Shown: positions 9,577 to 19,593 of the stretch, piece by piece
Layout of the letters: every line of letters begins with the position of its first letter
Numbering within the stretch: the first letter of the stretch is position 1
Source: Thermobacillus xylanilyticus
GTDB lineage: Bacteria > Bacillota > Bacilli > Paenibacillales > Paenibacillaceae
Assembly (NCBI RefSeq): GCF_907165215.1
Contig: NZ_CAJRAY010000032.1
Coordinates: forward strand, 1-64,000
Length of the DNA: 64,000 nucleotides
Reading direction: 5' to 3'
Program-made: the position numbers and the translations under genes
The notes under the pieces: generated by a model
Database searches by the model: none
Seen by the model: only the letters and a program-made list of their open reading frames with translations
Told to the model about the DNA's origin: nothing

Positions 9577-10520
9577 GTGAACGCACGCAGAGCAAGGACA
9601 GAACGAACAGCCCGGACGGGCGGGACGAGAGCTTTCGTTCCGGCTTTGCCGCAATCGTCGGCCGGCCGAATGTCGGCAAGTCGACGCTGATGAACCATCT
9701 GATCGGCCAGAAGGTCGCGATCATGTCGGACAAGCCGCAGACGACGCGCAACAAGATCCACGGCGTCTACACGTCGGACCGGGCGCAGATCGTCTTCCTC
9801 GACACACCGGGCATCCACAAGCCGACGTCGAAGCTCGGCGACTTCATGAACCGGTCGGCGGACAGCGCGTTGGCGGAAGTCGACGTCATCCTGTTCCTCG
9901 TCGACGTCTCGGAGGAGCTCGGCGGCGGCGACCGCTTCATCATCGAGAAACTCAAGAAGACGAAGACGCCGGTGTTCCTCGTGATGAACAAGATCGACAA
10001 GGTGCATCCGGACGCGCTGCTGCCCGCCATTGCGAAATATCGCGAGCTGTTCGATTTCGCCGAGGTCGTGCCGATCTCCGCGCTGAACGGCAACAATGTG
10101 GGAACGCTGCTTGATCAGATCATCCGCTATCTGCCCGAAGGCCCGATGTATTATCCGGCCGACCAGGTGACGGACCACCCCGAGCAGTTCATCTGCGCCG
10201 AGCTGATCCGCGAGAAAATTTTGCAGCTGACCTATGAGGAAGTGCCGCACTCGATCGCCGTGGCGACCGAGGAAATGCGCGTTCAGGAGAACGGGGTTGT
10301 GTACATCCGGGCGGTCATCTACGTCGAACGCGACTCGCAGAAGGGCATCATCATCGGCAAGCAAGGCGCGATGCTGCGGGAAGTCGGCGCCGCCGCGCGG
10401 CAGGACATCGAAGCGCTGCTCGGCTCGCGGATCTATCTGGATCTCTGGGTGAAAGTGAAAAAAGACTGGCGCAACCAGGAACGGGTGCTGCGGGATTTCG
10501 GCTTCCGGCTGGACGATTGA
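9573..10520 (+). CDS. era: GTPase Era
   Basis: Ribosome-assembly GTPase that binds the 3' end of 16S rRNA. The 315-residue protein has G1 GRPNVGKS (30-37), G3 DTPGIHKP, G4 NKID and a C-terminal KH domain (about residues 215-300, with [15 protein letters not shown]). About 18 extra polar residues precede the usual N-terminus. The GTG start overlaps the cdd stop. A GTPase that acts in 16S processing next to ybeY is a functional grouping seen widely. Confidence 0.97.
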   Translation: MSERTQSKDRTNSPDGRDESFRSGFAAIVGRPNVGKSTLMNHLIGQKVAIMSDKPQTTRNKIHGVYTSDRAQIVFLDTPGIHKPTSKLGDFMNRSADSALAEVDVILFLVDVSEELGGGDRFIIEKLKKTKTPVFLVMNKIDKVHPDALLPAIAKYRELFDFAEVVPISALNGNNVGTLLDQIIRYLPEGPMYYPADQVTDHPEQFICAELIREKILQLTYEEVPHSIAVATEEMRVQENGVVYIRAVIYVERDSQKGIIIGKQGAMLREVGAAARQDIEALLGSRIYLDLWVKVKKDWRNQERVLRDFGFRLDD

Positions 10521-10704
10521 CCCGGCTCCCGGCATCAGCGTGCGGCGCCGGCCCCGGCAAACGGGAATCGCCGCTGGTCCGAACTCCCTCGGATAGCGCG
10601 CCGCCGGGCGTCGCATCCTAATCTTCGCAAGAGGCGTGCATTTCTGGCCGAAGGCGGTCCGATGGCGGACCGGCTTTCAGCGGCGTAGAAAGGATGAAGT
10701 TCAC

Positions 10705-10857
10705 ATGCGCGATTTCTCTTGGAAGATCTTCACGTTGACCGGAGATGTGGATGCGTTCTTGCTGTACCGGGAGATGGACGAATTGAGCGAGCGGGAGAAA
10801 AAGCCGACGCCGGAATCGCTGGATTCGCTCGACAACTGGGAAGAAATGGCGGACTGA
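10705..10857 (+). CDS. yqzL: YqzL family small protein
   Basis: A 50-residue protein of the YqzL family, known only as a conserved small gene between era and recO in Bacilli. The sequence starts MRDFSWKIFTLTGDVDAFLLYRE, then a polar acidic tail ending NWEEMAD. The start was placed at the ATG at 10705, with GAAAGGATG about eight bases before it. A longer upstream reading to 10636 lacks a ribosome binding site. The function is unknown. The 184 bases between era and yqzL contain a short GC-rich hairpin (GGTCCG/CGGACC) but no T tract. Confidence 0.9.
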   Translation: MRDFSWKIFTLTGDVDAFLLYREMDELSEREKKPTPESLDSLDNWEEMAD

Positions 10858-10891
10858 GGAAGGCGTTCGGCGCGGGGGGAGAGGCGGACGC

Positions 10892-11689
10892 GTGCTGATT
10901 CGGGTGCAAGGCGTCATTATCCGATCGATGGATTACGGGGAAGGCGGCAAAATCGTCACGCTGCTGACCGAGACGCACGGCAAGACGGGCGTGCTGATCC
11001 GCGGCGCCAGCAAGCCGCGGAGCCGCTACGGCTCGCTTGCCCTTCCTTTTACATACGGTGAATTCGTCTTCTTCAAAGGATCGGGGCTCGGCACGCTGAG
11101 CAGCGGCGAAATCATCCGCTCCCATCACAAGCTGCGGGAGAACATCGATCTGGCCGCCCATGCGTCGTATGTTGCGGAACTGACGGACCGGGCCCTGCAG
11201 GACGAGGAAGCGGGGAACTGGATCTTCAGCCAGCTGATCGCTTGTCTGGCTGCGCTGGAAGACGGAAAGGATGCGGCAATCACGACGCATGTGTACGAGA
11301 TGAAGATTCTGCAGGCGGCCGGCTACGCGCCGGTGCTCGACCGCTGCGTCTCCTGCGGACGGACGGACGGGCTTGCCGCGCTCGCGCCGGTGCTCGGCGG
11401 CGCGGTCTGCCCGGCGTGCCGCGCGGGCGGGCACCAGGTGCTGCAGCTCGGAGACAAGGCGCTCAAGCTGCTGCGGCTGTTCGCCGCTGTCGATCTCCGG
11501 CGGCTCGGCGAAGTGAACGTCGGTCCGGAGACGAAGGCGGCCGTCCGCCGCGGCATGCGCGCCCTCGTCGACGCGCACTTGCCGCACAAGCTGAAGTCGC
11601 GGGCCTTTCTCGATTCGCTGGACGCGCTCGGACAGCCGCCGATCCGGCCGGTGCCGGACGGGGAAGCGGGCGCGGAGCCGCACGGTTAA
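10892..11689 (+). CDS. recO: DNA repair protein RecO
   Basis: Recombination mediator that helps load RecA with RecR. The 265-residue protein has an N-terminal OB fold (about 1-80, with VIIRSMDYGEGGKIVTLLTE), a helical domain, and a Cys4 zinc site (CVSCG and CPAC, about residues 152-180). The start is GTG at 10892, with GGGGGAGAGG upstream. It ends the era group. A strong SigA promoter for the glycine T-box begins four bases after the stop. Confidence 0.96.
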   Translation: MLIRVQGVIIRSMDYGEGGKIVTLLTETHGKTGVLIRGASKPRSRYGSLALPFTYGEFVFFKGSGLGTLSSGEIIRSHHKLRENIDLAAHASYVAELTDRALQDEEAGNWIFSQLIACLAALEDGKDAAITTHVYEMKILQAAGYAPVLDRCVSCGRTDGLAALAPVLGGAVCPACRAGGHQVLQLGDKALKLLRLFAAVDLRRLGEVNVGPETKAAVRRGMRALVDAHLPHKLKSRAFLDSLDALGQPPIRPVPDGEAGAEPHG

Positions 11690-11692
11690 ATA

Positions 11693-11721
11693 TTGACTCG
11701 GATGCGCAAACCTGCTATATT
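11693..11721 (+). promoter_or_regulatory. SigA promoter of the glyQS operon
   Basis: TTGACT (11693-11698), a 17-base spacer and TATATT (11716-11721), near consensus. Transcription should start near 11728, at the beginning of the T-box leader. Confidence 0.88.
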
Positions 11722-11727
11722 ATCTCA

Positions 11728-11962
11728 ATATGAAAATATGGACGATGACGGAGAAAGTAGTCGGCAATCAGGCGCGTATGAAGCGAGCCGGGGATGGTGC
11801 AAGCCCGGCCGGTCTGGCCGGACGAAACGGCGCTCCCGAGTCCTGGTGCGAATGAAGGCGGGCTGTCCGCTTGAGGCAAGCGGCCAGCCAAGCAGGGTGG
11901 AACCGCGGGAGATGCTCCCGTCCCTGCGTCCGGATGCGGGCGTGAGGGACGGGAGTTTTTTG
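11728..11962 (+). promoter_or_regulatory. glycine T-box riboswitch of glyQS
   Basis: A tRNA-sensing leader RNA. Stem I carries the conserved GATGACGGAGAAAGTA element (11742-11759 region) and the distal block GCGAGCCGGGGATGGTGC. The T-box AGGGTGGAACCGCGGG lies at 11894-11909. A terminator (CTCCCGTCCCT at 11915-11925 with AGGGACGGGAG at 11945-11955, then six Ts) competes with the antiterminator. Aligned by eye with known glyQS leaders, the specifier is GGC at 11829-11831, a glycine codon matching the downstream genes. Uncharged tRNA-Gly should stabilise the antiterminator and raise expression. No stem II or pseudoknot is evident, as in other glyQS leaders. Confidence 0.94.
11915..11961 (+). terminator. 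T-box regulated terminator ahead of glyQ
   Basis: An 11-bp perfect stem with a T6 tail (11956-11961). Its 5' arm lies just after the T-box and would be sequestered in the antiterminator form. Confidence 0.92.
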
Positions 11963-12047
11963 GCGTGGCACCGCCGCACGGCCGCATGCCGACGGCGTCC
12001 CGCGCGGCCGCCGGATGGAATCCATTCGAAGCGAAGGAGTGCATGGC

Positions 12048-12935
12048 ATGAATTTTCAGGGCATCATCCTGACGCTGCAGCAGTTCTGGGCGGAACAGGG
12101 CTGTGTCGTCGTCAACCCGTATGATGTCGAGACGGGCGCCGGAACGCTCAACCCGATGACGTTCCTCCGGTCCATCGGTCCGGAGCCGTGGAACGTCGCG
12201 TACGTCGAGCCTTCCCGCCGTCCCGCCGATGGCCGCTACGGCGAGAACCCGAACCGGCTCTATCAGCATCATCAGTTCCAGGTCATCATGAAACCGTCTC
12301 CGGACAACATCCAGGAAATTTACCTGGAAAGCCTGAAACGGCTCGGCGTCGATCCGCGCCATCACGACATCCGGTTCGTCGAAGATAACTGGGAACATCC
12401 GGGTCTCGGCGCGTGGGGGCTCGGCTGGGAAGTATGGCTGGACGGGATGGAAGTGACCCAGTTCACCTATTTCCAGCAGGTCGGCGGTCTCGAAATGAAT
12501 CCGGTAGCGGTCGAGATCACGTACGGCCTGGAGCGGCTTGCCTCCTACATTCAGGACAAGGAAAACGTCTTCGAGCTCGAGTGGGTCGACGGCGTCACGT
12601 ACGGCGACGTGTTCCTCCAGCCGGAGTACGAGCACTCGAAATATACCTTTGAAGTGTCGGATACGCCGATGCTGTTCAACCTGTTCAATCAATATGAAGC
12701 GGAAGCGAAGCGTGCGCTGGAGCAAAATCTCGTATTTCCGGCCTACGATTACGCGCTGAAATGTTCGCATACGTTCAACCTGCTGGATGCGCGGGGCGCG
12801 ATCAGCGTGACGGAGCGGACGGGTTATATCATGCGCGTGCGCAATCTGGCCCGGCAATGCGCCGCGGTCTACCTGGCGGAACGGGAGCGGCTCGGATTCC
12901 CGCTGCTGAAGAAGGAGGTGACGTCGAATGGCTGA
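12048..12935 (+). CDS. glyQ: glycine--tRNA ligase alpha subunit
   Basis: Catalytic subunit of the heterotetrameric bacterial GlyRS, charging tRNA-Gly. The 295-residue protein starts [19 protein letters not shown] and contains [23 protein letters not shown] and the class II motif regions. The start is the ATG at 12048, eight bases after AAGGAG. An in-frame ATG at 12015 lacks a site. It overlaps glyS by eight bases and is controlled by the upstream T-box. Confidence 0.97.
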   Translation: MNFQGIILTLQQFWAEQGCVVVNPYDVETGAGTLNPMTFLRSIGPEPWNVAYVEPSRRPADGRYGENPNRLYQHHQFQVIMKPSPDNIQEIYLESLKRLGVDPRHHDIRFVEDNWEHPGLGAWGLGWEVWLDGMEVTQFTYFQQVGGLEMNPVAVEITYGLERLASYIQDKENVFELEWVDGVTYGDVFLQPEYEHSKYTFEVSDTPMLFNLFNQYEAEAKRALEQNLVFPAYDYALKCSHTFNLLDARGAISVTERTGYIMRVRNLARQCAAVYLAERERLGFPLLKKEVTSNG

Positions 12936-15006
12936 AGATTTGCTCCTGGAGATCGGAATGGAAGAAGTGCCCGCGCGGTTCGTCCGCGGCGCCATGGATC
13001 AACTGAAGGCGAAGACGGCCGATTGGCTGGATGCGTCGCGCATCGCATATGAAGGCATTGAAGCGTATGCGACGCCGCGCCGGATCGCGGTGCTCGTGCG
13101 CGGCGTTGCCGGCAAGCAGGCCGACATCCGCGAAGAAGTGCGCGGACCGTCGCGCAAGATTGCGCTGGATGAGAATGGCGGCTGGAGCAAGGCGGCGCTC
13201 GGTTTCGCCCGCAGCCAGGGCGTGCAGCCGGAGCAGCTCTTCTTCAAGGAGAACGGCGGCGTCGAGTACGTGTACGCCCTGAAGAGCGGCGAAGGCGCGC
13301 CGACGATCGAGCTGCTGCCGGAAGGACTTGCAGGGATCATTACGTCGATGACATTCCCGAAAAGCATGCGCTGGGGCAGCTATGATCTTCGGTTCGTCCG
13401 TCCGATCCGGTGGATCGTGGCGCTGTACGGAGATGCCGTCGTGCCGCTCGAGATCGCCGGCGTGAAGAGCGGCAATGTGACGCGCGGCCACCGGTTCCTC
13501 GGCGCCGAGACGGCTATCGCGAGGCCCGGCGAATATGCGGCCAAGCTGCGGGAGCAGCACGTCATCGCGGACGTCAAGGAGCGCGAGGCGGAAATTCTCC
13601 GGCAGATCGAAGCGCTTAAAGCCGAGCGCGGCTGGAACATCGCGGTGAAGGACGATCTGCTCGAAGAGGTGCTGTTCCTCGTCGAGTACCCGACCGTCCT
13701 GTTCGGCACGTTCGATCCGGCGTTCCTGAACATTCCGCAGGAAGTGCTGATCACCTCGATGCGCGAACACCAGCGGTATTTCCCGGTGCTGGATCGCGAA
13801 GGCAAGCTGCTGCCGTACTTCGTCACGGTGCGCAACGGCGACAGCACCTCGATCGAGCTGGTGCAGCGGGGCAACGAGAAGGTGCTGCGGGCGCGGCTCT
13901 CGGACGCGAAGTTCTTCTATGAAGAAGACCAGAAGCTCACGATCAATGAGGCGCTCGCGAAGCTGGAGACGATCGTCTGGCACGAGGAACTCGGCACGCT
14001 GGGCGAGAAGGTGCGCCGCATCCGGCGGACGGCGGACGCCGTCGCTTCCCGCGTGACGGAAGACGAAGCGGCGCGGGCGGACATCAGCCGCGCGGCGGAT
14101 ATCTGCAAGTTCGACCTCGTCACGTCCATGGTGTATGAATTCCCGGAACTTCAGGGCATCATGGGAGAAGATTACGCCCGCAAGCTGGGTGAACGCGAAG
14201 CGGTCTGCCGCGCGGTGAACGAACATTACCGTCCGCGCCATGCGGGCGACGAGCCGGCCGAAGGGCTTGTGGGCGCCGTCGTCGGCATCGCCGACAAGAT
14301 CGATACGATCGTCGGCTGCTTCTCGATCGGCATCGTGCCGACCGGCTCGCAGGATCCGTACGCGCTGCGCCGCCAGGCGGCCGGCATCGTGCAGACGATG
14401 ATCGCGCACCGGCTGGGCCTCAAGCTCGGCGAACTGTTCGGCATCGCGCTTGACGTCTACGAGGAGCGCGGACTGAAGCGCGGCCGCGAAGACATTCTGC
14501 GCGATCTGTACGAATTCTTCGGTCTGCGCGTCCGGAACGCGTTGTCGGAAGCGGGCATCCGGTACGATGTGGCCGACGCGGTCATGGCGTCCGGCTTCGA
14601 CGATCCGCTGCTTGCGGTGAAGCGGGCGGAAGCGGTCGCGGAGGCGGTTCGGCAGGGCGAGTCTTTCAAAGCTGCCGTCGACGCGTTCAACCGGGTGTGC
14701 AATCTGGCGGCGAAAGCCGAGCAGACGAAGATTGATCCGTCGCTGTTCGAGGACGATGCGGAACGGAAGCTGCACGAGGCCCGCGGGTCCGTGAGCGGCC
14801 GCGCGGAAGAAGCGCTGTCGTCCGGCGATGCGGCGGGGGCGCTGGCCGTCCTCACGGAACTGAAAGACCCGATCAACGCTTATTTCGACCGGGTCATGGT
14901 CATGACGGACAATCCGGCGGTCCGTGCCAACCGGCTGGCTTCGCTGGCCGCCGTCGCGGCCGACATTCGGCGGGTCGCGGATTTCTCGAAAATCGTCTGG
15001 TCGTAA
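12928..15006 (+). CDS. glyS: glycine--tRNA ligase beta subunit
   Basis: Beta subunit of the tetrameric GlyRS (692 residues), involved in tRNA recognition and required for activity. It begins [20 protein letters not shown], the usual start, and ends with an anticodon-binding/DALR-like helical domain. HD-domain-like residues are present in the middle. The start ATG overlaps glyQ, with GAAGGAGGTG just upstream. Only 21 bases separate it from ppsR. In B. subtilis ccpN lies between glyS and this position, and here it is absent. Confidence 0.97.
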   Translation: MAEDLLLEIGMEEVPARFVRGAMDQLKAKTADWLDASRIAYEGIEAYATPRRIAVLVRGVAGKQADIREEVRGPSRKIALDENGGWSKAALGFARSQGVQPEQLFFKENGGVEYVYALKSGEGAPTIELLPEGLAGIITSMTFPKSMRWGSYDLRFVRPIRWIVALYGDAVVPLEIAGVKSGNVTRGHRFLGAETAIARPGEYAAKLREQHVIADVKEREAEILRQIEALKAERGWNIAVKDDLLEEVLFLVEYPTVLFGTFDPAFLNIPQEVLITSMREHQRYFPVLDREGKLLPYFVTVRNGDSTSIELVQRGNEKVLRARLSDAKFFYEEDQKLTINEALAKLETIVWHEELGTLGEKVRRIRRTADAVASRVTEDEAARADISRAADICKFDLVTSMVYEFPELQGIMGEDYARKLGEREAVCRAVNEHYRPRHAGDEPAEGLVGAVVGIADKIDTIVGCFSIGIVPTGSQDPYALRRQAAGIVQTMIAHRLGLKLGELFGIALDVYEERGLKRGREDILRDLYEFFGLRVRNALSEAGIRYDVADAVMASGFDDPLLAVKRAEAVAEAVRQGESFKAAVDAFNRVCNLAAKAEQTKIDPSLFEDDAERKLHEARGSVSGRAEEALSSGDAAGALAVLTELKDPINAYFDRVMVMTDNPAVRANRLASLAAVAADIRRVADFSKIVWS

Positions 15007-15027
15007 TATGCGGAAAGGTGCGGCGAC

Positions 15028-15873
15028 ATGAACGGCAATCGGTTTGATGAAGCATCCCGCCATTGCGTCATTTATGCCGTCTCGGACTCGGCCGGCGAGA
15101 CCGGCGAAGCCGTCGTCCGCGCGGCGGTCGCGCAGTTCACTAACGCGCGGACGGAGATCCGGCGCCGGCCATTCGTGACGGACAAGTCGCATATCGCTGC
15201 CATCGTCGCGGAAGCGCGGGACGAGCAGGCGATCATCCTGTATACGCTGGTACTGCCGCATCTCCGCGAAGCGATGGCGCAGCATGCGCTGCGGGACGGC
15301 GTCCTGGCGATCGATGCGCTCGGGCCGCTGCTCGACGGCCTGGAATGGCGCACCGGCATCAAGCCGGAATACAGGCCGGGACTGAACCATCAGCTCGACG
15401 CGGACTATTTCCGCCGGGTGGAAGCGGTCGAATTCGCCGTGAAGCATGACGACGCGAAAGATCATTCCGGCATCCTGAAAGCCGACATCGTGCTGATCGG
15501 CGTGTCCCGGACGTCGAAGACGCCGCTGTCGATGTATCTCGCCCATCGCAAGTTCAAGGTTGCGAACGTGCCGCTCGTGCCGGAACTGAAGCTCCCGGAC
15601 GAGCTGCTGCGCGTCCCGCGGTCGCGCATTGTCGGCCTGACGATCGGCAAGGAGGATCTGAACCAGATCCGGAAGGAGCGGCTGAAGGCGCTCGGCCTGC
15701 CCGACACCGCGCCGTACGCCGCCCCGGATCGGATTGAACGGGAGCTCACCTACGCCAGGGAAGTGATGGACCGGCTCGGATGCGTCGTCATCGACGTCTC
15801 TCGCCGGGCGGTTGAAGAGACGGCCAGCCTGATCATGGAGCATGTCCGGAATGCCGGCGTTCAGCCGTTCTGA
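15028..15873 (+). CDS. pyruvate, phosphate dikinase regulatory protein family (PpsR/YqfL)
   Basis: Member of the DUF299 family of bifunctional ADP-dependent kinases/phosphorylases, which control PPDK or PEP synthase by Thr phosphorylation. The P-loop-like motif GVSRTSKTPLSMYLA is intact (about residues 156-170). The length of 281 residues is slightly above the usual 270. It begins 22 bases after glyS. In B. subtilis yqfL adjoins ccpN and modulates gluconeogenic regulation; without ccpN beside it, the target here is less clear. No PPDK or PEP synthase gene is in the window. Confidence 0.9.
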   Translation: MNGNRFDEASRHCVIYAVSDSAGETGEAVVRAAVAQFTNARTEIRRRPFVTDKSHIAAIVAEARDEQAIILYTLVLPHLREAMAQHALRDGVLAIDALGPLLDGLEWRTGIKPEYRPGLNHQLDADYFRRVEAVEFAVKHDDAKDHSGILKADIVLIGVSRTSKTPLSMYLAHRKFKVANVPLVPELKLPDELLRVPRSRIVGLTIGKEDLNQIRKERLKALGLPDTAPYAAPDRIERELTYAREVMDRLGCVVIDVSRRAVEETASLIMEHVRNAGVQPF

Positions 15874-15913
15874 ACGCGGCGCGGGACGAACGGATCGGTG
15901 CGGGACGGGTACG

Positions 15914-15942
15914 GAAGGAATTGCGGCTCGTATGGCGAATAT
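15914..15942 (+). promoter_or_regulatory. SigH-like promoter ahead of the dnaG-sigA operon
   Basis: GAAGGAATT (15914-15922), an 11-base spacer and GGCGAATAT (15934-15942). This matches the SigH consensus RNAGGAWWW and RNNGAATWW at every fixed position. The B. subtilis sigA operon is known to have a SigH-dependent promoter, which supports the assignment. It precedes the DUF188 gene by about 45 bases. Confidence 0.68.
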
Positions 15943-15987
15943 ATTTTCTATAGTAGGAATAAGAACGTAAGACGAGGGTGTGCGGCA

Positions 15988-16458
15988 ATGAGCGGCGGTG
16001 ATGTCCGGATCGTGGTGGATGCGGATGCCTGTCCCGTGAAGCGGGAAATTGCCGACACCGCCAGGCAATTCGGTGTTCCGGTGATGCTCGTCGCCTCGTA
16101 CGACCACGCGCTGGTCCCCGAACCGGGCGTCGAGGTGCGGCATGTGGAACGCGGACGCGACGCCGTCGATCTGTACATCTCGAACCTGATCCGCCCGGGC
16201 GACATCGTCGTGACGCAGGACTTCGGACTGGCGGCGATGGCCCTGGCGAAGCGGGCGACGGTGCTTTCGAACCGCGGCCAGCGGTACCGGAACGAGACGA
16301 TCGACTTTCTCATGGCGAGCCGGCATGATCAGGCGAAGGCGCGGCGGGCCGGAGGACGGACGAAAGGGCCGCGGGCGATGACCCGCGAGGACCGGATGCG
16401 ATTTCAACAAATGCTGACAAAAGTTTTGCAGGATATGCAGGATAATGATGACAGGTAG
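15988..16458 (+). CDS. YaiI/YqxD family protein (DUF188)
   Basis: A 156-residue protein of the YaiI/YqxD family, a NYN/PIN-like fold of unknown biochemical role. The N-terminal motif VVDADACPVKREI carries conserved Asp residues, and VTQDFGLAAMALAKRA is the second signature. It lies directly before dnaG-sigA, as yqxD does in B. subtilis. The start ATG at 15988 follows ACGAGGGTG. A longer upstream frame from 15898 overlaps the promoter region and is not used. Confidence 0.92.
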   Translation: MSGGDVRIVVDADACPVKREIADTARQFGVPVMLVASYDHALVPEPGVEVRHVERGRDAVDLYISNLIRPGDIVVTQDFGLAAMALAKRATVLSNRGQRYRNETIDFLMASRHDQAKARRAGGRTKGPRAMTREDRMRFQQMLTKVLQDMQDNDDR

Positions 16459-16498
16459 AGAATACTAATACGTGTTATTCAGGATGAAGGTGATGTGG

Positions 16499-18352
16499 AT
16501 GGCCGGCGGCAGAATACCGGAAGACGTCATTCAGGCTGTCCTGCGGGCGCATGACATCGTCGAGACGGTCGGCCGGACCGTGCACCTGACGAAGAGCGGC
16601 AAGTATCTGAAAGGATTGTGTCCGTTTCATTCGGAGAAGACACCTTCGTTCACCGTCACCCCTGAGAAAGGGATTTTCCACTGCTACGGCTGCGGCAAGA
16701 GCGGCAGCGTCATCCGATTTCGTATGGAGCTTGAAGGTTACTCCTTTCCGGAAGCCGTGCGCATCATGGCCGAGGAAGCGGGCATTCCGCTTCCTCGCGG
16801 AGCGGGCGTTCCGGAAGAGCCGACCGCCGCTCAGCTTGAACGGCAGAAGCTGATCGAGGCGCATGAATATGCGGCAAAATTCTACCACTATCTGCTCCAG
16901 AACACCGAACACGGCAGAGAAGCGAAGGCTTATCTGAAGCGCCGCGGCATGTCGGACAAGCTGATCGACCAGTTCATGATCGGATATGCGCCCGAACGCG
17001 GGGACCTCTTGACCGGTTTTCTGGACAAGCGGGGCTACGATCTGCGGCTGATGGAGAAGGGCGGGCTGGTCGCTTCTCGCAGCGACGGCACCGGCTTCTT
17101 CGACCGGTTCCGGGGACGGATCATGTTTCCGATCCGGGACCGCGAAGGCCGCATGATCGCGTTCGCCGGCCGCATCCTGCACGACGGACAGCCGAAATAT
17201 TTGAATTCGCCGGATTCCTTGTTGTTCAACAAGAGCCGCGTGCTGTACAACTTCCACGAAGCGCGGCCGGAAATCCGGAAATCGGGGAGGGTTGTCCTGT
17301 TCGAGGGCTACATGGACGTCATACGGGCTTGGGATGCCGGCGTGCGGAACGGCGTCGCGTCGATGGGCACGTCGTTCACGGAGGAGCACGTCGCCATGCT
17401 CCGCCGCGTCGCGGACGAAGCGGTAATCTGCTACGACGGCGACGATGCGGGCCAGGCGGCGGCGCTGAAGTCGGCGGCAATGTTCGAAAACGCCGGCATG
17501 CCGGTGAAAGTCGTCTTGCTGCCCGGCGGACTGGATCCCGACGAATACATCGGGAAATACGGTCCGGAATCGTTCGTGCGCGACATGGTCAACCAGCCGG
17601 TGTCCGCCGTCAAATTTAAATTAATATTTCTGCGCAAAAACCATAAACTGCTAGAAGACGAAGGACGCAAAGATTACGTGCTCGAAGCGGTGCGCATGAT
17701 CGCCGGTCTCGATTCGCCAGCCGAAAGGGAGTTTTACCTGAAGGAACTGTCGCGGGAGTTCGAATTTCCGCTGGAGACGCTGAAGCAGGAGTGCTTCGAA
17801 ATTCGGGCCGCCGCGCAAAAAAACCGTCCCGCCGGGGATAAGTTGGGCAATCGGTGGAATAATGGTAGGAATGAAACGGCTCGCCCGCCCGTCGGACGGA
17901 TGCCGGAGCCGCCGGGACGTCATCACATCGAACGAACGCTGCTGTACTGGATGATGCATGACGAGGAAGCAGCCGAATATGTGCATGACAAACTGGGAGA
18001 CGCCTTCCAGGTGGAAGACCACGCGGCGATCGCCGCTTATCTCTATGCCTACTATGCACAAGGCCACGAGCCGGATGTCACCCGATTTTTCTCGACCCTC
18101 CAGGACGAACGATTGGAACGGACTGCCGCCTCCATTCTCAGCATGGAGACCGTGCCGCCCTGCACGAGCGACAATTTGGACGCTTTCGCGGAGGAGGTTC
18201 TGAAACGGCAGAGACTCACGGCTTTGAAAGAACGGGTGGAAGAGCGAATTCGCGCCGAACGGGCTGGCGACGCGCTGCGGGCCGCGCAGATCGCCATCGA
18301 AATCAATACCTTGGAGAGACAGTTGAGAGGAAAGGCCACGCGACCGTCCTAG
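16499..18352 (+). CDS. dnaG: DNA primase
   Basis: Synthesises RNA primers at the replication fork. From this start the protein has 617 residues. It has an N-terminal CHC2 zinc finger (C41-PFH44 and C62-YGC65), a TOPRIM domain (about 255-345, with LFEGYMDVIRAWDAG and CYDGDDAGQAA), and a C-terminal DnaB-binding helical region. The start at 16499 (MAGGRIPED) matches known DnaG N-termini and has AGGATGAAGG eight bases before it. In-frame GTG 16472 and ATG 16484 are alternatives. It sits between the DUF188 gene and sigA. Confidence 0.96.
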   Translation: MAGGRIPEDVIQAVLRAHDIVETVGRTVHLTKSGKYLKGLCPFHSEKTPSFTVTPEKGIFHCYGCGKSGSVIRFRMELEGYSFPEAVRIMAEEAGIPLPRGAGVPEEPTAAQLERQKLIEAHEYAAKFYHYLLQNTEHGREAKAYLKRRGMSDKLIDQFMIGYAPERGDLLTGFLDKRGYDLRLMEKGGLVASRSDGTGFFDRFRGRIMFPIRDREGRMIAFAGRILHDGQPKYLNSPDSLLFNKSRVLYNFHEARPEIRKSGRVVLFEGYMDVIRAWDAGVRNGVASMGTSFTEEHVAMLRRVADEAVICYDGDDAGQAAALKSAAMFENAGMPVKVVLLPGGLDPDEYIGKYGPESFVRDMVNQPVSAVKFKLIFLRKNHKLLEDEGRKDYVLEAVRMIAGLDSPAEREFYLKELSREFEFPLETLKQECFEIRAAAQKNRPAGDKLGNRWNNGRNETARPPVGRMPEPPGRHHIERTLLYWMMHDEEAAEYVHDKLGDAFQVEDHAAIAAYLYAYYAQGHEPDVTRFFSTLQDERLERTAASILSMETVPPCTSDNLDAFAEEVLKRQRLTALKERVEERIRAERAGDALRAAQIAIEINTLERQLRGKATRPS

Positions 18353-18370
18353 GGAGGAGGGAGTCGGAGT

Positions 18371-19495
18371 ATGACAAACGATCAACATACGGAACTGGAT
18401 ACGGAACAAAAGCTTGAAAGCGTCAAGGAACAGCTGATAGAGCTGGGCAAGAAGCGCTCATCCTTAACGTACAAAGAAATTATGGAAAAACTGTCCCCGT
18501 TCGATCAGGAACCGGAACAGATCGATGAATTTTTCGAACAGCTCGAAGACCTCGGCATCGAAGTGACGAACGATGGCGACGACCATCCGATGGCTTCGGG
18601 GGACGACGATCACGAGGAGCATGACGATTTCAACTTCGACGACGATCTTTCGCTGCCGCCGGGCATCAAGATCAACGACCCTGTCCGCATGTATCTGAAG
18701 GAAATCGGACGCGTTCCGCTGCTCACCGCCGAGGAGGAAATCGAGCTGGCGAAGCGGATCGAACAGGGCGACGAAGATGCGAAGAGAAGGCTGGCGGAAG
18801 CGAATCTCCGCCTCGTCGTCAGCATCGCGAAGCGGTATGTCGGCCGCGGCATGCTGTTCCTCGATCTCATTCAGGAAGGCAACATGGGGCTCATCAAGGC
18901 GGTCGAGAAATTCGACCACGGCAAAGGCTTCAAATTCAGCACCTATGCGACCTGGTGGATCCGTCAGGCGATCACGCGGGCGATTGCCGATCAGGCGCGG
19001 ACAATCCGCATTCCGGTGCACATGGTCGAGACGATCAACAAGCTGATCCGGGTGTCGAGGCAGTTGCTTCAGGAATTGGGGCGCGAACCTACGCCGGAAG
19101 AAATTGCGGCGGAAATGGATCTCAGCGTGGACAAAGTGCGGGAGATCATGAAGATCGCGCAGGAGCCGGTCTCGCTCGAAACGCCGATCGGCGAGGAAGA
19201 CGATTCCCATTTGGGCGATTTCATCGAAGACCAGGAGGCGCTTGCGCCGGCAGACGCGGCGGCCTACGAACTGCTGAAGGAGCAGCTCGAAGATGTGCTC
19301 GACACGCTGACCGAGCGCGAGGAGAATGTCCTCAGGCTCCGTTTCGGTCTGGATGACGGCCGCACCCGCACGCTGGAGGAAGTCGGCAAGGTGTTCGGCG
19401 TCACGCGCGAGCGGATCCGCCAGATTGAGGCGAAGGCGCTGCGCAAGCTGCGGCATCCGAGCCGGAGCAAACGGCTGAAAGATTTCCTGGAGTGA
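18371..19495 (+). CDS. sigA: RNA polymerase primary sigma factor SigA
   Basis: Housekeeping sigma factor. The 374-residue protein has an acidic region 1.1 (about 1-90), then region 1.2 to 2 ([61 protein letters not shown]), region 3, and region 4 with the helix-turn-helix [29 protein letters not shown]. All core motifs are intact. The gene follows dnaG by 18 bases and ends in an intrinsic terminator. Confidence 0.98.
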   Translation: MTNDQHTELDTEQKLESVKEQLIELGKKRSSLTYKEIMEKLSPFDQEPEQIDEFFEQLEDLGIEVTNDGDDHPMASGDDDHEEHDDFNFDDDLSLPPGIKINDPVRMYLKEIGRVPLLTAEEEIELAKRIEQGDEDAKRRLAEANLRLVVSIAKRYVGRGMLFLDLIQEGNMGLIKAVEKFDHGKGFKFSTYATWWIRQAITRAIADQARTIRIPVHMVETINKLIRVSRQLLQELGREPTPEEIAAEMDLSVDKVREIMKIAQEPVSLETPIGEEDDSHLGDFIEDQEALAPADAAAYELLKEQLEDVLDTLTEREENVLRLRFGLDDGRTRTLEEVGKVFGVTRERIRQIEAKALRKLRHPSRSKRLKDFLE

Positions 19496-19507
19496 CAGGA
19501 ATGCACG

Positions 19508-19540
19508 GGACCTGACTGCATCGGCAGGAGGGTCCTTTTT
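19508..19540 (+). terminator. terminator after sigA
   Basis: A two-part stem: GGACC 19508-19512 with GGTCC 19531-19535, and inner CTGC 19516-19519 with GCAG 19524-19527. Five Ts follow. It ends the dnaG-sigA transcript. Confidence 0.8.
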
Positions 19541-19593
19541 ATCACCTGGGAAAAGGCGTGTCTACGCCGTCCTCGGAAAGGAACGAAAGCGGG

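Noticed and set aside
12829-16410. A 1,193-codon open frame on the minus strand across glyQ-glyS-ppsR
   Set aside because: It is antisense to well-supported genes and has biased Arg/Ala/His-rich composition, as expected from high GC at third positions. No Shine-Dalgarno or family resemblance.
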